From assembly GCA_031549115.1 (NCBI GenBank), contig JAVBQJ010000043.1, forward strand, positions 15,187 to 79,186: DNA of 64,000 bases. Reading direction: 5' to 3'. Source of the DNA: JAVBQJ01 sp031549115. Lineage in GTDB: Bacteria > Verrucomicrobiota > Lentisphaeria > Victivallales > Victivallaceae. The stretch's first letter is position 1. Every line of letters begins with the position of its first letter. The notes under the pieces are model-generated. The model was not told the DNA's origin. It made no database searches and worked only from the letters and a program-made list of their open reading frames with translations. The position numbers and the translations under genes are program-made. Below are positions 35,239 to 45,000 of this stretch, piece after piece.

Positions 35239-37242
35239 CTATATGCCGCCGCGCTCGGTAATGACGTTGAAAAAGTCTTCGAATGCCTTGCGCCGCTCTT
35301 CGGGGGGCAGCAGCGGGTTTTTACCGGGCGCATGCAGCTGCCAGCCGTCGAACTCGTCAAAGGCATCCTGCTTGTTTTCCGTCTTCCAGAGCTTGATCCT
35401 GCCGCGGATGAAGTCAAACGGCTCCCCGCCGATCGGATCGCGCACCTCCTCTCGAAGCGGCGGGAAACTGCCGTATTGGCGCCGGTGAAGCTCCATAGTC
35501 AACGCGAGATCGCACATGCGCAACTGCGCCACCAGCCGTTCGACGGCATGATGATAACGGTTCCAGTCCATAAACAATATTTTTGAAACTCTGTCGCGGG
35601 GCCGTTGCGCATAGAGTTCGTCCAATGCCGCTCTTTCCCGGCCGCGCGCCGAAAAATCGCCGTCGCCGGAAAGATATTCCACCCAGCCGCGCTGGTAGCG
35701 CATCATGGCGTATTGCAAACGCTCCACCCAACTGCGGATTCCCGCCAAACTCCAATGTGTCAACGGGCTGTCGCCGCAGATTTTCCAGGCGATGAACCGT
35801 TGCCGCGGCGTCAGGTTTTCCGAAGCGTATCGCTCCAGAATTTGCCTGGGCCGAAAGGCCAGTGTATCGACGACATCCAGCAGCATCGCCGTATCGCCGC
35901 GCATGCCGTCGGCGGCGACCTGGCGAATCCTGCGTTCGCGCCCCTGATTCGCGGCCTGAAGTTCCTTCAGATCGGCATCGCTCAGGAGCTCCAAACCGAT
36001 CAGGCGGCCGATCGTGTTCAAACGGATGGATTCGCAGGAAACCGCCACCAGACTGCCGGATATCCATTCGCCCCGCAGCGCGTTTTCCTGGAATTGGGAA
36101 AAGAGCCGCAACAGCCGCATCGCCTCCTCCCGGTCGCCGCATTCGGCGGCGGCGATGATCCGCCACTGGTAACCCCGGGCCACGGTGCGGCAGAAGCGCA
36201 AATGCGGCAATTCCCACTCGGTTATCAACCCTTCCGGCTGCAATTCGTACTTCAAAATGCGCCCGGCTGCGACCAGTCGGTCGACGGCCGCAAAATACTC
36301 CATGGCCAAATCCGACACGAGAAACGCCCGGAGCTCGCGTTGTTTTTCGACCGGGTTGCGCAAATCATCCGCAACTGTGACGGCAAGAACCTCGAACGCG
36401 CTCTTTTCTTCACCGGTGTCCCGGTACCGGACAACCAGCGCGGTAAATTCCGGATCGGCCTTTTCGCCGCCGTAAAAATGACGTATGGCGTCTTCGGCGG
36501 TGAGCGCCATCCCTTGTCCCCGGCAAACGGCACGCTCCCTGGCAAGCGCCCGGAAGGTCGTATCCGCTTCGCCCCATATCCATCCTCCCAGCACCAGCCA
36601 CAGCCCGGCGGCAACGATCGCGATGCGCCGGGTTTTCCGGGAAAACGGTACCCCGAGGTAACGCTTCAACGCGAAAACCGCGAGCGCGAGCGAAATCGCC
36701 ATCAGCACGAAGCCGGTGTTGCTGCTCAGAATTCCCTGTATCCACCAGAAAACCAGCGCAATCAGCGCACATCCGGAGGAAATTGCCGTCATCGGAGCGA
36801 AGTGAAGGTCAATTTTTTCCTCCGTCATCCGCAACGCCAGCGGCGTTAACATGAAGTGCCGCACCACCGGTACTTTGACCAACAGCGCCAGGAACCTCCA
36901 TTTTTCCGGCAGCCGCGCTTTCCAGAATGGGCCGAAAACCGCCACTTGCGCCGCATATACATTGACCATGAGCACGAAAAACAGCAGTCCCAAAAGAAAC
37001 GGCGTCACAAAAGCGGCCAGTACAAGGAATACGGCGGCGTTTTCGCCCTCCGCTTCCGGCTGCATGAAATACGGCAGAACCGCCGCGGTCAACGGCACCA
37101 GCGCCATGACCACGATCAAGCCGCCCATCAGCCGGCCGACGGCTTCGGTCATCCGGTCGAAGCACGCTTCCGGCGTAAAAACCTTCGGCGGCCTGGGGTT
37201 TCCTATTTTGACCTCCAGCAATTTTTTCCAGTCGATTTTCAT
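35239..37242 (-). CDS. Membrane protein paired with the DUF4132-type giant protein, unknown function
   Basis: 667 residues. Residues ~35-235 hold about six hydrophobic segments (LIVVMALVPLTAAVLPYF, FLLGLLFFVLMVNVYAA, and a run ending LWLVLGGWIWG). The remaining ~430 residues are soluble and helical, without a motif I recognise. ATG 37242 overlaps the upstream stop by four bases, so it is translated with the giant protein. The longer frame to 37758 is a shadow of that gene. The pairing suggests a membrane anchor or effector of one system; nothing shows the activity. Confidence 0.7.
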   Translation of the reverse strand: MKIDWKKLLEVKIGNPRPPKVFTPEACFDRMTEAVGRLMGGLIVVMALVPLTAAVLPYFMQPEAEGENAAVFLVLAAFVTPFLLGLLFFVLMVNVYAAQVAVFGPFWKARLPEKWRFLALLVKVPVVRHFMLTPLALRMTEEKIDLHFAPMTAISSGCALIALVFWWIQGILSSNTGFVLMAISLALAVFALKRYLGVPFSRKTRRIAIVAAGLWLVLGGWIWGEADTTFRALARERAVCRGQGMALTAEDAIRHFYGGEKADPEFTALVVRYRDTGEEKSAFEVLAVTVADDLRNPVEKQRELRAFLVSDLAMEYFAAVDRLVAAGRILKYELQPEGLITEWELPHLRFCRTVARGYQWRIIAAAECGDREEAMRLLRLFSQFQENALRGEWISGSLVAVSCESIRLNTIGRLIGLELLSDADLKELQAANQGRERRIRQVAADGMRGDTAMLLDVVDTLAFRPRQILERYASENLTPRQRFIAWKICGDSPLTHWSLAGIRSWVERLQYAMMRYQRGWVEYLSGDGDFSARGRERAALDELYAQRPRDRVSKILFMDWNRYHHAVERLVAQLRMCDLALTMELHRRQYGSFPPLREEVRDPIGGEPFDFIRGRIKLWKTENKQDAFDEFDGWQLHAPGKNPLLPPEERRKAFEDFFNVITERGGI

Positions 37243-40200
37243 GTTCTCTTGCCGTCCTCTCTGATCTGCTCCAGAATAGCCGGATCTTTGATCTTGCCGT
37301 CTTCGGCCAGGAACAGAATCTTGGTGATGACTTCGCCGGTTTTGGGATCGTCGTCCGCGAAGGGCAGAAACAAGCGCCCGCGCGTTTGCGAGTGAACCGG
37401 CAAAAGGTGCAACATGCCCTGCGCCTGCTTGTGACAGACGCCGCTGCCCAGATGCACGGTGTACTCGCCGTATTTCCCGGTGATGAAGGCATGACTCTTC
37501 TCCACCCGGACATTGGCGAGCTTGAAAAGCGGCAGCAGTGCCGCCACCAGCGCGGCACGCATTTCCACAGTCGAATGGCTCGCTTCCGGATCGACGCCGC
37601 CCGCGTGCGCCACGCTCACCATCAAGTCGAGATCGCGCATCACCTCCGAGAAAAATGTTTCCGGAATCTCTTTGAGCGGAAGCATTTCCCCCGTCGCCCG
37701 GTCCAGGAAGTAAACATATTCCAGTGTCGGCGGCTCCACTTCCGCGGGCGTGAGCCACGCGAACGGGGCAAAAATCTTCGCAATCAGTTTGCGCTTGTGA
37801 AAGACCTTCTGCAGTCCCTCCTCCATATCGACCGTCCAGCCGCGCGTCCGCAAAAGCGCGACCGCCTTGTTCGCCATCACCTGATGGCCGGAATAACGGT
37901 CGGATTTCATGCCGTCCGCCGCTTCATCCGCATTGCATGTGTAGAGTTCGCGGAAAATCTGCTTGAACGGCTGCACCAGTCTGCTTTCGACCGCGCGGCG
38001 CTGAAGCTCCGCCCAGCGGCCGGATTGCAAAAGATCGACCGGATGCGCGATCCGCAGCGTTCCTTCCGGCAGTTCTTCAAAGAATCCGACCTCCTCCCCG
38101 GTTTGCCACAGGAGCTTCGACACCAGAGGACGCAAAATCGGATTCGCCATCAGATCGCGGACTTCCCCATAGGCAAACACATCGGCGCCGATCATCGCGT
38201 CTTCCAGCGATTTTTTCGCCCGGGTCTGCTGCTCCCGGAGTTTTTTGACCGCGCTCTGCACGGCGACGACGTTTTCATTCTTTTTGAGCGCGGCGGGGAG
38301 CGATTTCAACGGCTTGCCGTCTTTTTCCAGCTTCATCTCCGCCCGGCCGCTTTCATCCATGACCAGGCGAATCGAAACATCGCCGGCGACTTGCGGCTCG
38401 AACAACGCTTTCAGCGCGTCAAACTGCGCCGCTTCCATTTGCCAGAGGAAACGGTTGACGTCGGCAAATCCGGCGGTTCGCGCCAGATTGCCGATGGCGA
38501 TTTCCGCGGCAAGCGTCTCCGACGCCTGGCGCTGTCCGCCGAATTGACGACTCTCCTTGCGGAATTGCGAGAGTTTTTCATAGCGGCGCAGAAAATCCTT
38601 TCCCGGCAGAATTCCGTAGGCCATGACCAGGTCTTTGTTGCGTTTGGCCGCCATATTTTCTTCGATTTCGGCTTCGGTGAGTTTCCCGAGCGCGGCATCG
38701 GCGAAAATCTGGCTCCGCCGGTGATTGGCGCCGCCGGAGATGTACTTGGCCGCATCGTAAAGTTTGGCGAACAGCGTTTCGCCCACGGCGCCGTACGCCT
38801 CGCGAAACCAGTCGATGTCGAAGGCCCCGTCGGAAAAATCCTGGAGCGAAATGGGTGAATAACGCGCCACATAAGCCTCCTTTTCCGCGGCGAAAAAGTT
38901 GTAACGTTCATGCAGATGCGCGTGAAAATACCATCCCGCCATGGCCAGCGCCGGGAGCTTCCGATATGCCCCGACAATATCCAGCCACGCCGGTGAATAC
39001 ATGGCCGCCTCCAAGAGGCGCTTTTCGGAAAAATGAAACGGCTCGGCCTGCTGCTGAAAGCTGCTCGCGTCCTCCTCCGGCAACGGCCGGCAGATCTTCA
39101 GCAGGTGGCTGAAGGTCGTCGTCTTGTCCGGCGTCGCTCCCCATGCGTATCCGCGCACCATCGGACTGGAGCCGATGGCGTTCAAAAGCCGGACAAAGAA
39201 ATGGCTGCCGCTCAAATGCCGCACTTCACGGAGTCCGCGGCTCAAACCGGTCGGCTGCTCCCCGCGTCCCAGTTCCAGCGTCACCGCGTCTTCGATCAGG
39301 CTGCGGATTTCCGGATGGCCGGCAATGGCGGTCCAGCTGAAAGTTCCCATACTCAAGCCGAAACGCGTCTCCTGTGACGTCAGCAGGAGCCGCCGCAGGG
39401 TATTGCGGGAAATGAATTGCCCGTCAAACGCATTCAACAGCAACGGCGCCGGCAGGAGATTATCCCGGACATACTTTGCCGCGTCACCGGTAATCAGCGA
39501 CCAGAGACGATAGCGCGCCGCCAGCGTATCCTGGTTGAAAACGGCATGATCGCACAGCGCGAATACGGCTTGCATTTCACCGTTTTCCGCCGCGGAAATC
39601 GTCCGGTCCATGCCGAATATCAGCTTTTCCGTCAGCCGCATTTGCCAGAACGCCTCCGGCGTGCCGAAAACAACGGCAATCAGAAACGCGGCGGCAAATT
39701 CCCCGAATTCCGGCATCGCCAGGAGTTGCCGCTGAATGACCGCCCGCAAAAAACCCGGATTGTCATATTCCTCCACGTCACCGGGAAACGCGAAAAATTC
39801 ATCCCGGACCTCCGGCTGCTCCGGCGCCAGCAACAGCAGAAATGCGTGCACCAACTCCCGCGCCGGCAGCGGATGCGCCGCGAAATAGCCGTCCCACAGC
39901 TCCGGCATCGGCAGCTGTTCGGCCAGGTGCGGCGCCCAACGGAAGCCGCGGTACGTCATGGCGATTTTGTCCAGCGTGGTCTGTATCTGCGTCAGGGCAT
40001 GAAGCGCTTCGCGTCCGAGGCACTCATCCTGCCGGTGAAGATTCAACAGGCCGGATAAATCCGCGAGAAGTTTTTTCGCCGCCGCCGGATCGTCGCGCAG
40101 AATGGACTTCGGATGATACGTCATATCCGGTTCCGGCGCAGCCGGATTCCATGTTTCATCGACATCGTAAAGGCCGTATCCGTGCGATTTGTCGATGATT

Positions 40201-42026
40201 TTTTCCGGCCGGCGTTGCGGAACCAACTCATCGGCCGCCGCGATTTTTTCCGGATTGCCGGAGGCCCGGAGCCGCTGCGCCGAGGCGGCGGGATCGCCGG
40301 CGCGGCGCAATATATGCAGCGCTTTGCCGCGCAGCGCCGGTGTTTTCAGCGCCAGCAGATTTTCCACTTGGACCAACTCGTCCGCCTCGACGGAAAGGCG
40401 GGCGATGATGTCGAGAGCGTATGCGCGATTGGAGGAGCTACGGTCTTCCAACGCATCGAAAAGCGCCCGGCGCAGCGAGGGCAAACGCGGGAAGTTTTGG
40501 CGGATTTCCAGGTCCGCTTTTTTCGCCTCCTCCAGTGTGGCAGACGGCAAAAGCCACCGATACTGATTCTCCTGCGGCTCCGGAGCGAGATATTCCAGAA
40601 TCGAAACGATGAAGCGGGAGCGGGTGTCGGTCGGCATGGCGGCAAAGGAAGCCGCCAGATCGTCCAGAATCACCCCGTCAAAGGTATTGCGGCCGATGCG
40701 GAGCAAAACATTCTGCCACAGGATTTCGGTACGGAACGGCAGGTCGATCCAGTCGAACACCGGATGCTTCAGCGTCTGTTTTTTCACCGGGAAATACGGC
40801 AGCAGCGCCTTGAAGTCGAAGTAAAGCCTTCTCGTCTCCGCAATCGCGGCCGGCAGACCGCCCCGCGACTCATCATAGAGAGCGAAGCAGTTGCATACGC
40901 AAGCGCAAATGACGGCATTCTCCCGGTATTTCTGAAGACAATGCAACCCTTGCGCCAACGGGAGTTCCACTCCGGCCGTCGGCAGGAAGGTCAACGCCGC
41001 ACACAAGACGTAATCCGCGGCGGCACCGTCCCCGACCAGAGCCAGGACCCGCTCTTGCGCGGCGTCCACGTCACCAACCGCCATGGCCCATAAACCGCAA
41101 AAAACCTCCCGGGGATCGGAGGTGGAGAAATTTCCCGGCGCCTCCAATCCATCCAACGCCATGGCGAACAGTCGTTTCAGCGTGTCCTGCCGGGAGGCGT
41201 CGAAGGCAAGCTGAAGCCAGAAGCCGAAGGCCCGAACAACCGAGGAGTAGCGCAAGAGACCGTTTGCCGCAATGACGCGCATCATGAACTTGAACGCATC
41301 CGGACGTCCCCGCGCGCAACAATGCAGAACCGCCTGGCGCAACCCCTCCTGCAGCTTCGCCGCCAGCAGCAGATCGGCGGCAAGTTGCCAATTGTTTTCC
41401 GACTCGGAGTAGAACAAGGAAAGGATGACGCCGGCGGAAATGGCTCCCGAATTCTCGCATACCGCCTGGTGCACCGCCTCCGTCACGGCGGCATTTTCGC
41501 GATCCAGCAACACGGCAATCAACGGAGCCCAGTCTTCGGTCAACGCGTTCTGCCGCATCCGCCGGAGCACCGCCTCCTCCGGAGACTCCGGCGCGGCATT
41601 TACATACAGGAAACTCAGAAGCAGCTCAAAAAGGGGATAATCTCTCCGGTGGCGGGAACGGAACGCCGCCCCTCCCCTTCCCGAAAGGCAGCTTCCGGCG
41701 CAGCGGTATGTGACACACCCGGCCACCGCCTCCATCCACTCGTTCGGCCACAAGGCATGCAACAACGGATGACCGGGATCGGAAAGCGGCTCCCAGAGTT
41801 CATCCGGGAAATGTTCCGGCGGAAGGTTTTTTCCCGTTTCCACGGCGGCGAATAACGCTTCCGCCAGCGCCTGGTACGGCGTTCCGGCAAGTTGCCGCGC
41901 CCGTTCCCGGAGCGGTCCGAGCCATGACGTATCCACCGGTTTCGGCGTCAGCCCCGGCAGTAGACCATGCAAATTCGAGGACTGCATCAGCGCCAGCAAA
42001 TTCCGTATCTGTTCCGCGTCGTTCAT
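37239..42026 (-). CDS. Giant DUF5724/DUF4132/DUF7737-type protein
   Basis: 1595 residues, no signal peptide or membrane segment. The N-terminal ~650 residues are helical, repeat-like (HEAT-type pattern). The region around LYTCNADEAADGMKSDRYSG..VMANKAVALLRTRGW resembles DUF4132 (MolR/YehI-related). The last ~110 residues (STVEMRAALVAALLPL ... VHLGSGVCHKQAQGMLHLLP) fit the C-terminal domain of the same architecture. Domain names are from memory of the family and should be read as probable. Biochemical function is unknown. A good promoter precedes it and it is coupled to the membrane protein. Confidence 0.75.
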   Translation of the reverse strand: MNDAEQIRNLLALMQSSNLHGLLPGLTPKPVDTSWLGPLRERARQLAGTPYQALAEALFAAVETGKNLPPEHFPDELWEPLSDPGHPLLHALWPNEWMEAVAGCVTYRCAGSCLSGRGGAAFRSRHRRDYPLFELLLSFLYVNAAPESPEEAVLRRMRQNALTEDWAPLIAVLLDRENAAVTEAVHQAVCENSGAISAGVILSLFYSESENNWQLAADLLLAAKLQEGLRQAVLHCCARGRPDAFKFMMRVIAANGLLRYSSVVRAFGFWLQLAFDASRQDTLKRLFAMALDGLEAPGNFSTSDPREVFCGLWAMAVGDVDAAQERVLALVGDGAAADYVLCAALTFLPTAGVELPLAQGLHCLQKYRENAVICACVCNCFALYDESRGGLPAAIAETRRLYFDFKALLPYFPVKKQTLKHPVFDWIDLPFRTEILWQNVLLRIGRNTFDGVILDDLAASFAAMPTDTRSRFIVSILEYLAPEPQENQYRWLLPSATLEEAKKADLEIRQNFPRLPSLRRALFDALEDRSSSNRAYALDIIARLSVEADELVQVENLLALKTPALRGKALHILRRAGDPAASAQRLRASGNPEKIAAADELVPQRRPEKIIDKSHGYGLYDVDETWNPAAPEPDMTYHPKSILRDDPAAAKKLLADLSGLLNLHRQDECLGREALHALTQIQTTLDKIAMTYRGFRWAPHLAEQLPMPELWDGYFAAHPLPARELVHAFLLLLAPEQPEVRDEFFAFPGDVEEYDNPGFLRAVIQRQLLAMPEFGEFAAAFLIAVVFGTPEAFWQMRLTEKLIFGMDRTISAAENGEMQAVFALCDHAVFNQDTLAARYRLWSLITGDAAKYVRDNLLPAPLLLNAFDGQFISRNTLRRLLLTSQETRFGLSMGTFSWTAIAGHPEIRSLIEDAVTLELGRGEQPTGLSRGLREVRHLSGSHFFVRLLNAIGSSPMVRGYAWGATPDKTTTFSHLLKICRPLPEEDASSFQQQAEPFHFSEKRLLEAAMYSPAWLDIVGAYRKLPALAMAGWYFHAHLHERYNFFAAEKEAYVARYSPISLQDFSDGAFDIDWFREAYGAVGETLFAKLYDAAKYISGGANHRRSQIFADAALGKLTEAEIEENMAAKRNKDLVMAYGILPGKDFLRRYEKLSQFRKESRQFGGQRQASETLAAEIAIGNLARTAGFADVNRFLWQMEAAQFDALKALFEPQVAGDVSIRLVMDESGRAEMKLEKDGKPLKSLPAALKKNENVVAVQSAVKKLREQQTRAKKSLEDAMIGADVFAYGEVRDLMANPILRPLVSKLLWQTGEEVGFFEELPEGTLRIAHPVDLLQSGRWAELQRRAVESRLVQPFKQIFRELYTCNADEAADGMKSDRYSGHQVMANKAVALLRTRGWTVDMEEGLQKVFHKRKLIAKIFAPFAWLTPAEVEPPTLEYVYFLDRATGEMLPLKEIPETFFSEVMRDLDLMVSVAHAGGVDPEASHSTVEMRAALVAALLPLFKLANVRVEKSHAFITGKYGEYTVHLGSGVCHKQAQGMLHLLPVHSQTRGRLFLPFADDDPKTGEVITKILFLAEDGKIKDPAILEQIREDGKRT

Positions 42027-42089
42027 TCTGCCGCCCCTTTCTGATTACTCCGGTTCGCATTCCCAGTTTGTTTCATCATGACCTGGACG

Positions 42090-42118
42090 AGTATACTATG
42101 CGGGGCATCGCATTGCAA
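42090..42118 (-). promoter_or_regulatory. Promoter of the giant-protein operon
   Basis: Minus-strand TTGCAA (42113-42118), 17 bases, TATACT (42090-42095). Confidence 0.65.
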
Positions 42119-42157
42119 GAGAGTCTTTGGGAAAATCCGCCGTTTTTTATCGAAAAA

Positions 42158-43846
42158 TCAGTACGCCACGTGGGCCGGGTAATCGGCGGCGTCGTAGCCG
42201 TCCAGCGTCTTGAGCAAATGAAGACGGGACTCCACCGGCCGGCGGCGATACCAGTTTTCGGCTTCATCGGCATCGGCCGCGCCGAGCAGACGGATGCTCT
42301 CCCAGCCATAGGGAAATTCGGCATAATTCATATTGCCGTCCCAGAGAAAATAACCGGCGGCGCCGCGTGCCAATGCCTGACGGAAATAGTCAAGACCTTC
42401 GGCGGGCACGTTGACGCCGGACATTTTCGGATAATAACGGCATGACGAATCGCGGCATATCGAATCGAAGTAGTCGAATTCGATGTTGCTCAGCGCCTCA
42501 TGATGAAAACGGTCCTGTAAACTGCCGTCGACCAGCAACGTGTCGACCCAGCCGGCGCGGATCCATTCGGCCAGCGCCAGGCCGTGTTTGCGGTTTACCG
42601 CTTCGGTCGCCGGAACCGTCAAACTCAGCTCCAACCGGCGCCCGGCACGCGCTCCCGCGGCATCGAGACGGCGGCGCACCTGCCCGATGAATTCCGACAT
42701 GATCGCAGCGCGTTTGGCAGTGATGCGGGAATCGTCTTCGTCCAGGGTGCGCGGATCGACGCCGTATTCGGCGGTGAATACGCGAATGAACGGCTCTTCG
42801 AACAACGTCGTCGGCAACGCCCGGATGAAAATCAGATTGATGCCGTCCAAGTCCGCCATCGCGAGCAATTCGTCGATCATGGCGAAAAAATGTTCCTGTA
42901 CTTCGGAAACCGCAAAGCTCATCCGGGTCACCGGCGTGCCGTCCGCTTGGCGGCAGTGCCACTCCGGATGCGCATCGAAAAACTCCGACTCCATAGACGG
43001 GTTGCCTCCTGACATGAAAAACGCCCCGGTCCGGATCGAAGCATGGAATTCGAGTCCAAGCCGGTGCGCCAGCTCCGCCATCTCCCGCAACGCTTCCGGG
43101 TGCTCGCGCCGGATCCGGTCGAGTTCCAGCGTGATGTCGCGGTCGATCGTCCGCATATACCCCCGCCCCGTATCCTCCCCCCATGTACCCACCCGCGTAG
43201 GCAGCATCGGCATGACATCGCCGTGCGCGGCGCAGAAGAAAAATTTCTTGACGTTGCTGTCCACAAACGGCATCAGCGCCGAACAGAACTCCGCAAACCC
43301 CTGCGGCCAATAGCCGTCGTTGGTGGTGATGCCGCAATGCGGACTGCTTTTGTCCCGGCGGCGGCGACAGGCGGCTATTTCCGCCTCGTCCATCGGTTCG
43401 AGCCGCACCCAGGCCAGCGACGCCTGCCACTCCGGCACCCGGTCAAACACCATCACGTCCTGATCCAGCTCCGTTTCGCGCCACAGATTGTCGCTCATCT
43501 CCCAGAACCAGTTGATCCCCCATCCCTGCATCTGTACCGTGCCCGGGTCGCGTTCCAGCCGGACCCGGATGCCGAGCGCACCACCCAACGACGCCGGCGT
43601 GCTCGACGCCAGCCCCAGGAAAATCCGGTACCAGCCGCGCACCGGCAGCTTCAGCCGCAGCGCCGGAGCCTCCCCCGTCATCGGCGCATAGAGCATGTTG
43701 CCGGCGATGCCGCTTTCTGTCTGATAAGGCAGAGCCAGCCACTGCCGCCGGGACGGCTTGTTGCGGCGGAATGCCAGTGCCGTCGCCGGTTCGGCCTGAC
43801 CGGCAATATCGGTAATCCATATCGTTCCGGGAGTTTCGGAGTTCAT
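42158..43846 (-). CDS. Cytoplasmic barrel hydrolase-like protein of unknown family
   Basis: 562 residues without a signal peptide. Residues ~1-160 look like a beta-sandwich (LRLKLPVRGWYRIFLGLAS). Residues ~170-540 look like a TIM barrel, with VKKFFFCAAHGDVMP, LGLEFHASIRTGAFFM, DLDGINLIFIRALP and GAAGYFLWDGN at strand ends. This layout resembles loosely defined GHL10/GH10-like proteins in polysaccharide loci. AAGGAAAGGATG precedes the ATG. It is divergent from an AraC gene and may belong to that regulon. No catalytic pair can be assigned with confidence. Confidence 0.55.
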   Translation of the reverse strand: MNSETPGTIWITDIAGQAEPATALAFRRNKPSRRQWLALPYQTESGIAGNMLYAPMTGEAPALRLKLPVRGWYRIFLGLASSTPASLGGALGIRVRLERDPGTVQMQGWGINWFWEMSDNLWRETELDQDVMVFDRVPEWQASLAWVRLEPMDEAEIAACRRRRDKSSPHCGITTNDGYWPQGFAEFCSALMPFVDSNVKKFFFCAAHGDVMPMLPTRVGTWGEDTGRGYMRTIDRDITLELDRIRREHPEALREMAELAHRLGLEFHASIRTGAFFMSGGNPSMESEFFDAHPEWHCRQADGTPVTRMSFAVSEVQEHFFAMIDELLAMADLDGINLIFIRALPTTLFEEPFIRVFTAEYGVDPRTLDEDDSRITAKRAAIMSEFIGQVRRRLDAAGARAGRRLELSLTVPATEAVNRKHGLALAEWIRAGWVDTLLVDGSLQDRFHHEALSNIEFDYFDSICRDSSCRYYPKMSGVNVPAEGLDYFRQALARGAAGYFLWDGNMNYAEFPYGWESIRLLGAADADEAENWYRRRPVESRLHLLKTLDGYDAADYPAHVAY

Positions 43847-43974
43847 GCCATCATCCTTTCCTTAAAGCTTGCAGTTCTGATTTTTGTCATTAACAATATC
43901 ACCGGAATCGCGTAAGGCAATCCGGCCTTTTATGGGAAAGTGTCTAAATCAGCTATAAAAAATGAATCGGATTC

Positions 43975-44003
43975 TTGACTCCTGCCGGAGAGAGTGGTAT
44001 TTT
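43975..44003 (+). promoter_or_regulatory. Promoter of the 44-kb AraC gene
   Basis: TTGACT (43975-43980), 17 bases, TATTTT (43998-44003). Confidence 0.6.
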
Positions 44004-44030
44004 AGCATATAACCGAGGAATGCCGCCACC

Positions 44031-44855
44031 GTGAACACTTTGACCTGTCCCTTTGAAATTCAATTCTGCGGCTGGATGCAGGATATCTATCCCTGGCTCC
44101 AGGCGCGGCTTCACACCCCGTTCTGGCGACTCTACTGGAATCTGAAACCCGGCGGGATCATCCGTTCCGCGGCTGGCGAAATGCGCCTTACCTGCGGAAA
44201 TTTTGTGCTGATTCCCGCCAGTTATGAATTTTCGACCGAAGCCGATGTCTCATTCGACCAGTTTTATATCCATTTCAATTTTGTCGATACGGTCAAAGCC
44301 GTGGGAGACCGGATCTATACCATCCCCGGCGACCGCTTTTCCAAAGATTACATCGAGGAGTTCGTCGCCACGTACCGCAAATTGGAGAATCGCCTCCGTT
44401 GTGAAATGATCGCCCACACCGTGCTGGGACACGCGCTGCTCAAGTGCCAGGACGGGCCGTCGATCCGGGAGCTGCCTTCGGAACGGCGCATCCTCAACTG
44501 CGTCCGGTTCATTTCCGGACACCTGACGGAGAAGCTCGACAACACGCGCCTGGCCGAGCGTTGCGGCCTGGCCCGAAATGCCTTTATCCGCCTCTTCTCG
44601 GAAACCATGGAAGAAAGCCCCCAGAGTTTCATCCGCCGCAAACGGATCGAACAGGCCTGCCACCTGCTGCACTTCAGCAATCTTTCCCTCAAGGAGATCG
44701 CCGTGCGGACCGGCTTTGCCGATCAGTACCACTTTTCGAAGGTTTTCGCCAAATTGCAGCACAACTCGCCGCAGAAATTCCGCAATTCCCACCTCGCATT
44801 CCAAAACGACTTCCCGTTCGAAGAGGAAATCGCCGGATCCGGCGGCACCGACTGA
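44031..44855 (+). CDS. AraC-family transcriptional regulator of the 45-56.6-kb sugar cluster
   Basis: 274 residues. The N-terminal cupin-like domain includes TCGNFVLIPASYEFS. The C-terminal double helix-turn-helix includes NTRLAERCGLARNAFIRLF and SLKEIAVRTGFADQYHFSKVF. The start is GTG 44031 with GAGGA 10-15 bases upstream. It lies just before, and in the same direction as, six genes for glycan breakdown and uptake, and likely controls them. A 6-bp-arm inverted repeat abuts the promoter of the first of those genes. Confidence 0.9.
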   Translation: MNTLTCPFEIQFCGWMQDIYPWLQARLHTPFWRLYWNLKPGGIIRSAAGEMRLTCGNFVLIPASYEFSTEADVSFDQFYIHFNFVDTVKAVGDRIYTIPGDRFSKDYIEEFVATYRKLENRLRCEMIAHTVLGHALLKCQDGPSIRELPSERRILNCVRFISGHLTEKLDNTRLAERCGLARNAFIRLFSETMEESPQSFIRRKRIEQACHLLHFSNLSLKEIAVRTGFADQYHFSKVFAKLQHNSPQKFRNSHLAFQNDFPFEEEIAGSGGTD

Positions 44856-44928
44856 CCGACGCCCCCCCGAGTGATACATCTCGACTCCCGCATGTGAGAA
44901 AAAACGGCATTTGTTACAAACAGACATC

Positions 44929-44948
44929 ATATCCTGATAACTGGATAT
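44929..44948. promoter_or_regulatory. Inverted repeat abutting the -35 box
   Basis: ATATCC (44929-44934) and GGATAT (44943-44948) with an 8-base centre, touching the -35 box of the hydrolase operon. Candidate regulator site. Confidence 0.4.
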
Positions 44949-44976
44949 TGATTTTTGATCGGCAATATAGTATAAT
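44948..44976 (+). promoter_or_regulatory. Promoter of the 45-kb sugar operon
   Basis: TTGATT (44948-44953), 17 bases, TATAAT (44971-44976). The gene starts 25 bases later behind an AAAGGAG site. Confidence 0.75.
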
Positions 44977-45000
44977 TCTATAGTAAAAGGAGATTATAGA

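Noticed and set aside
36809..37558. Separate small gene at the membrane-protein/giant-protein junction
   Set aside because: The frame is out of phase with both overlapping genes and has no start signal or motif.
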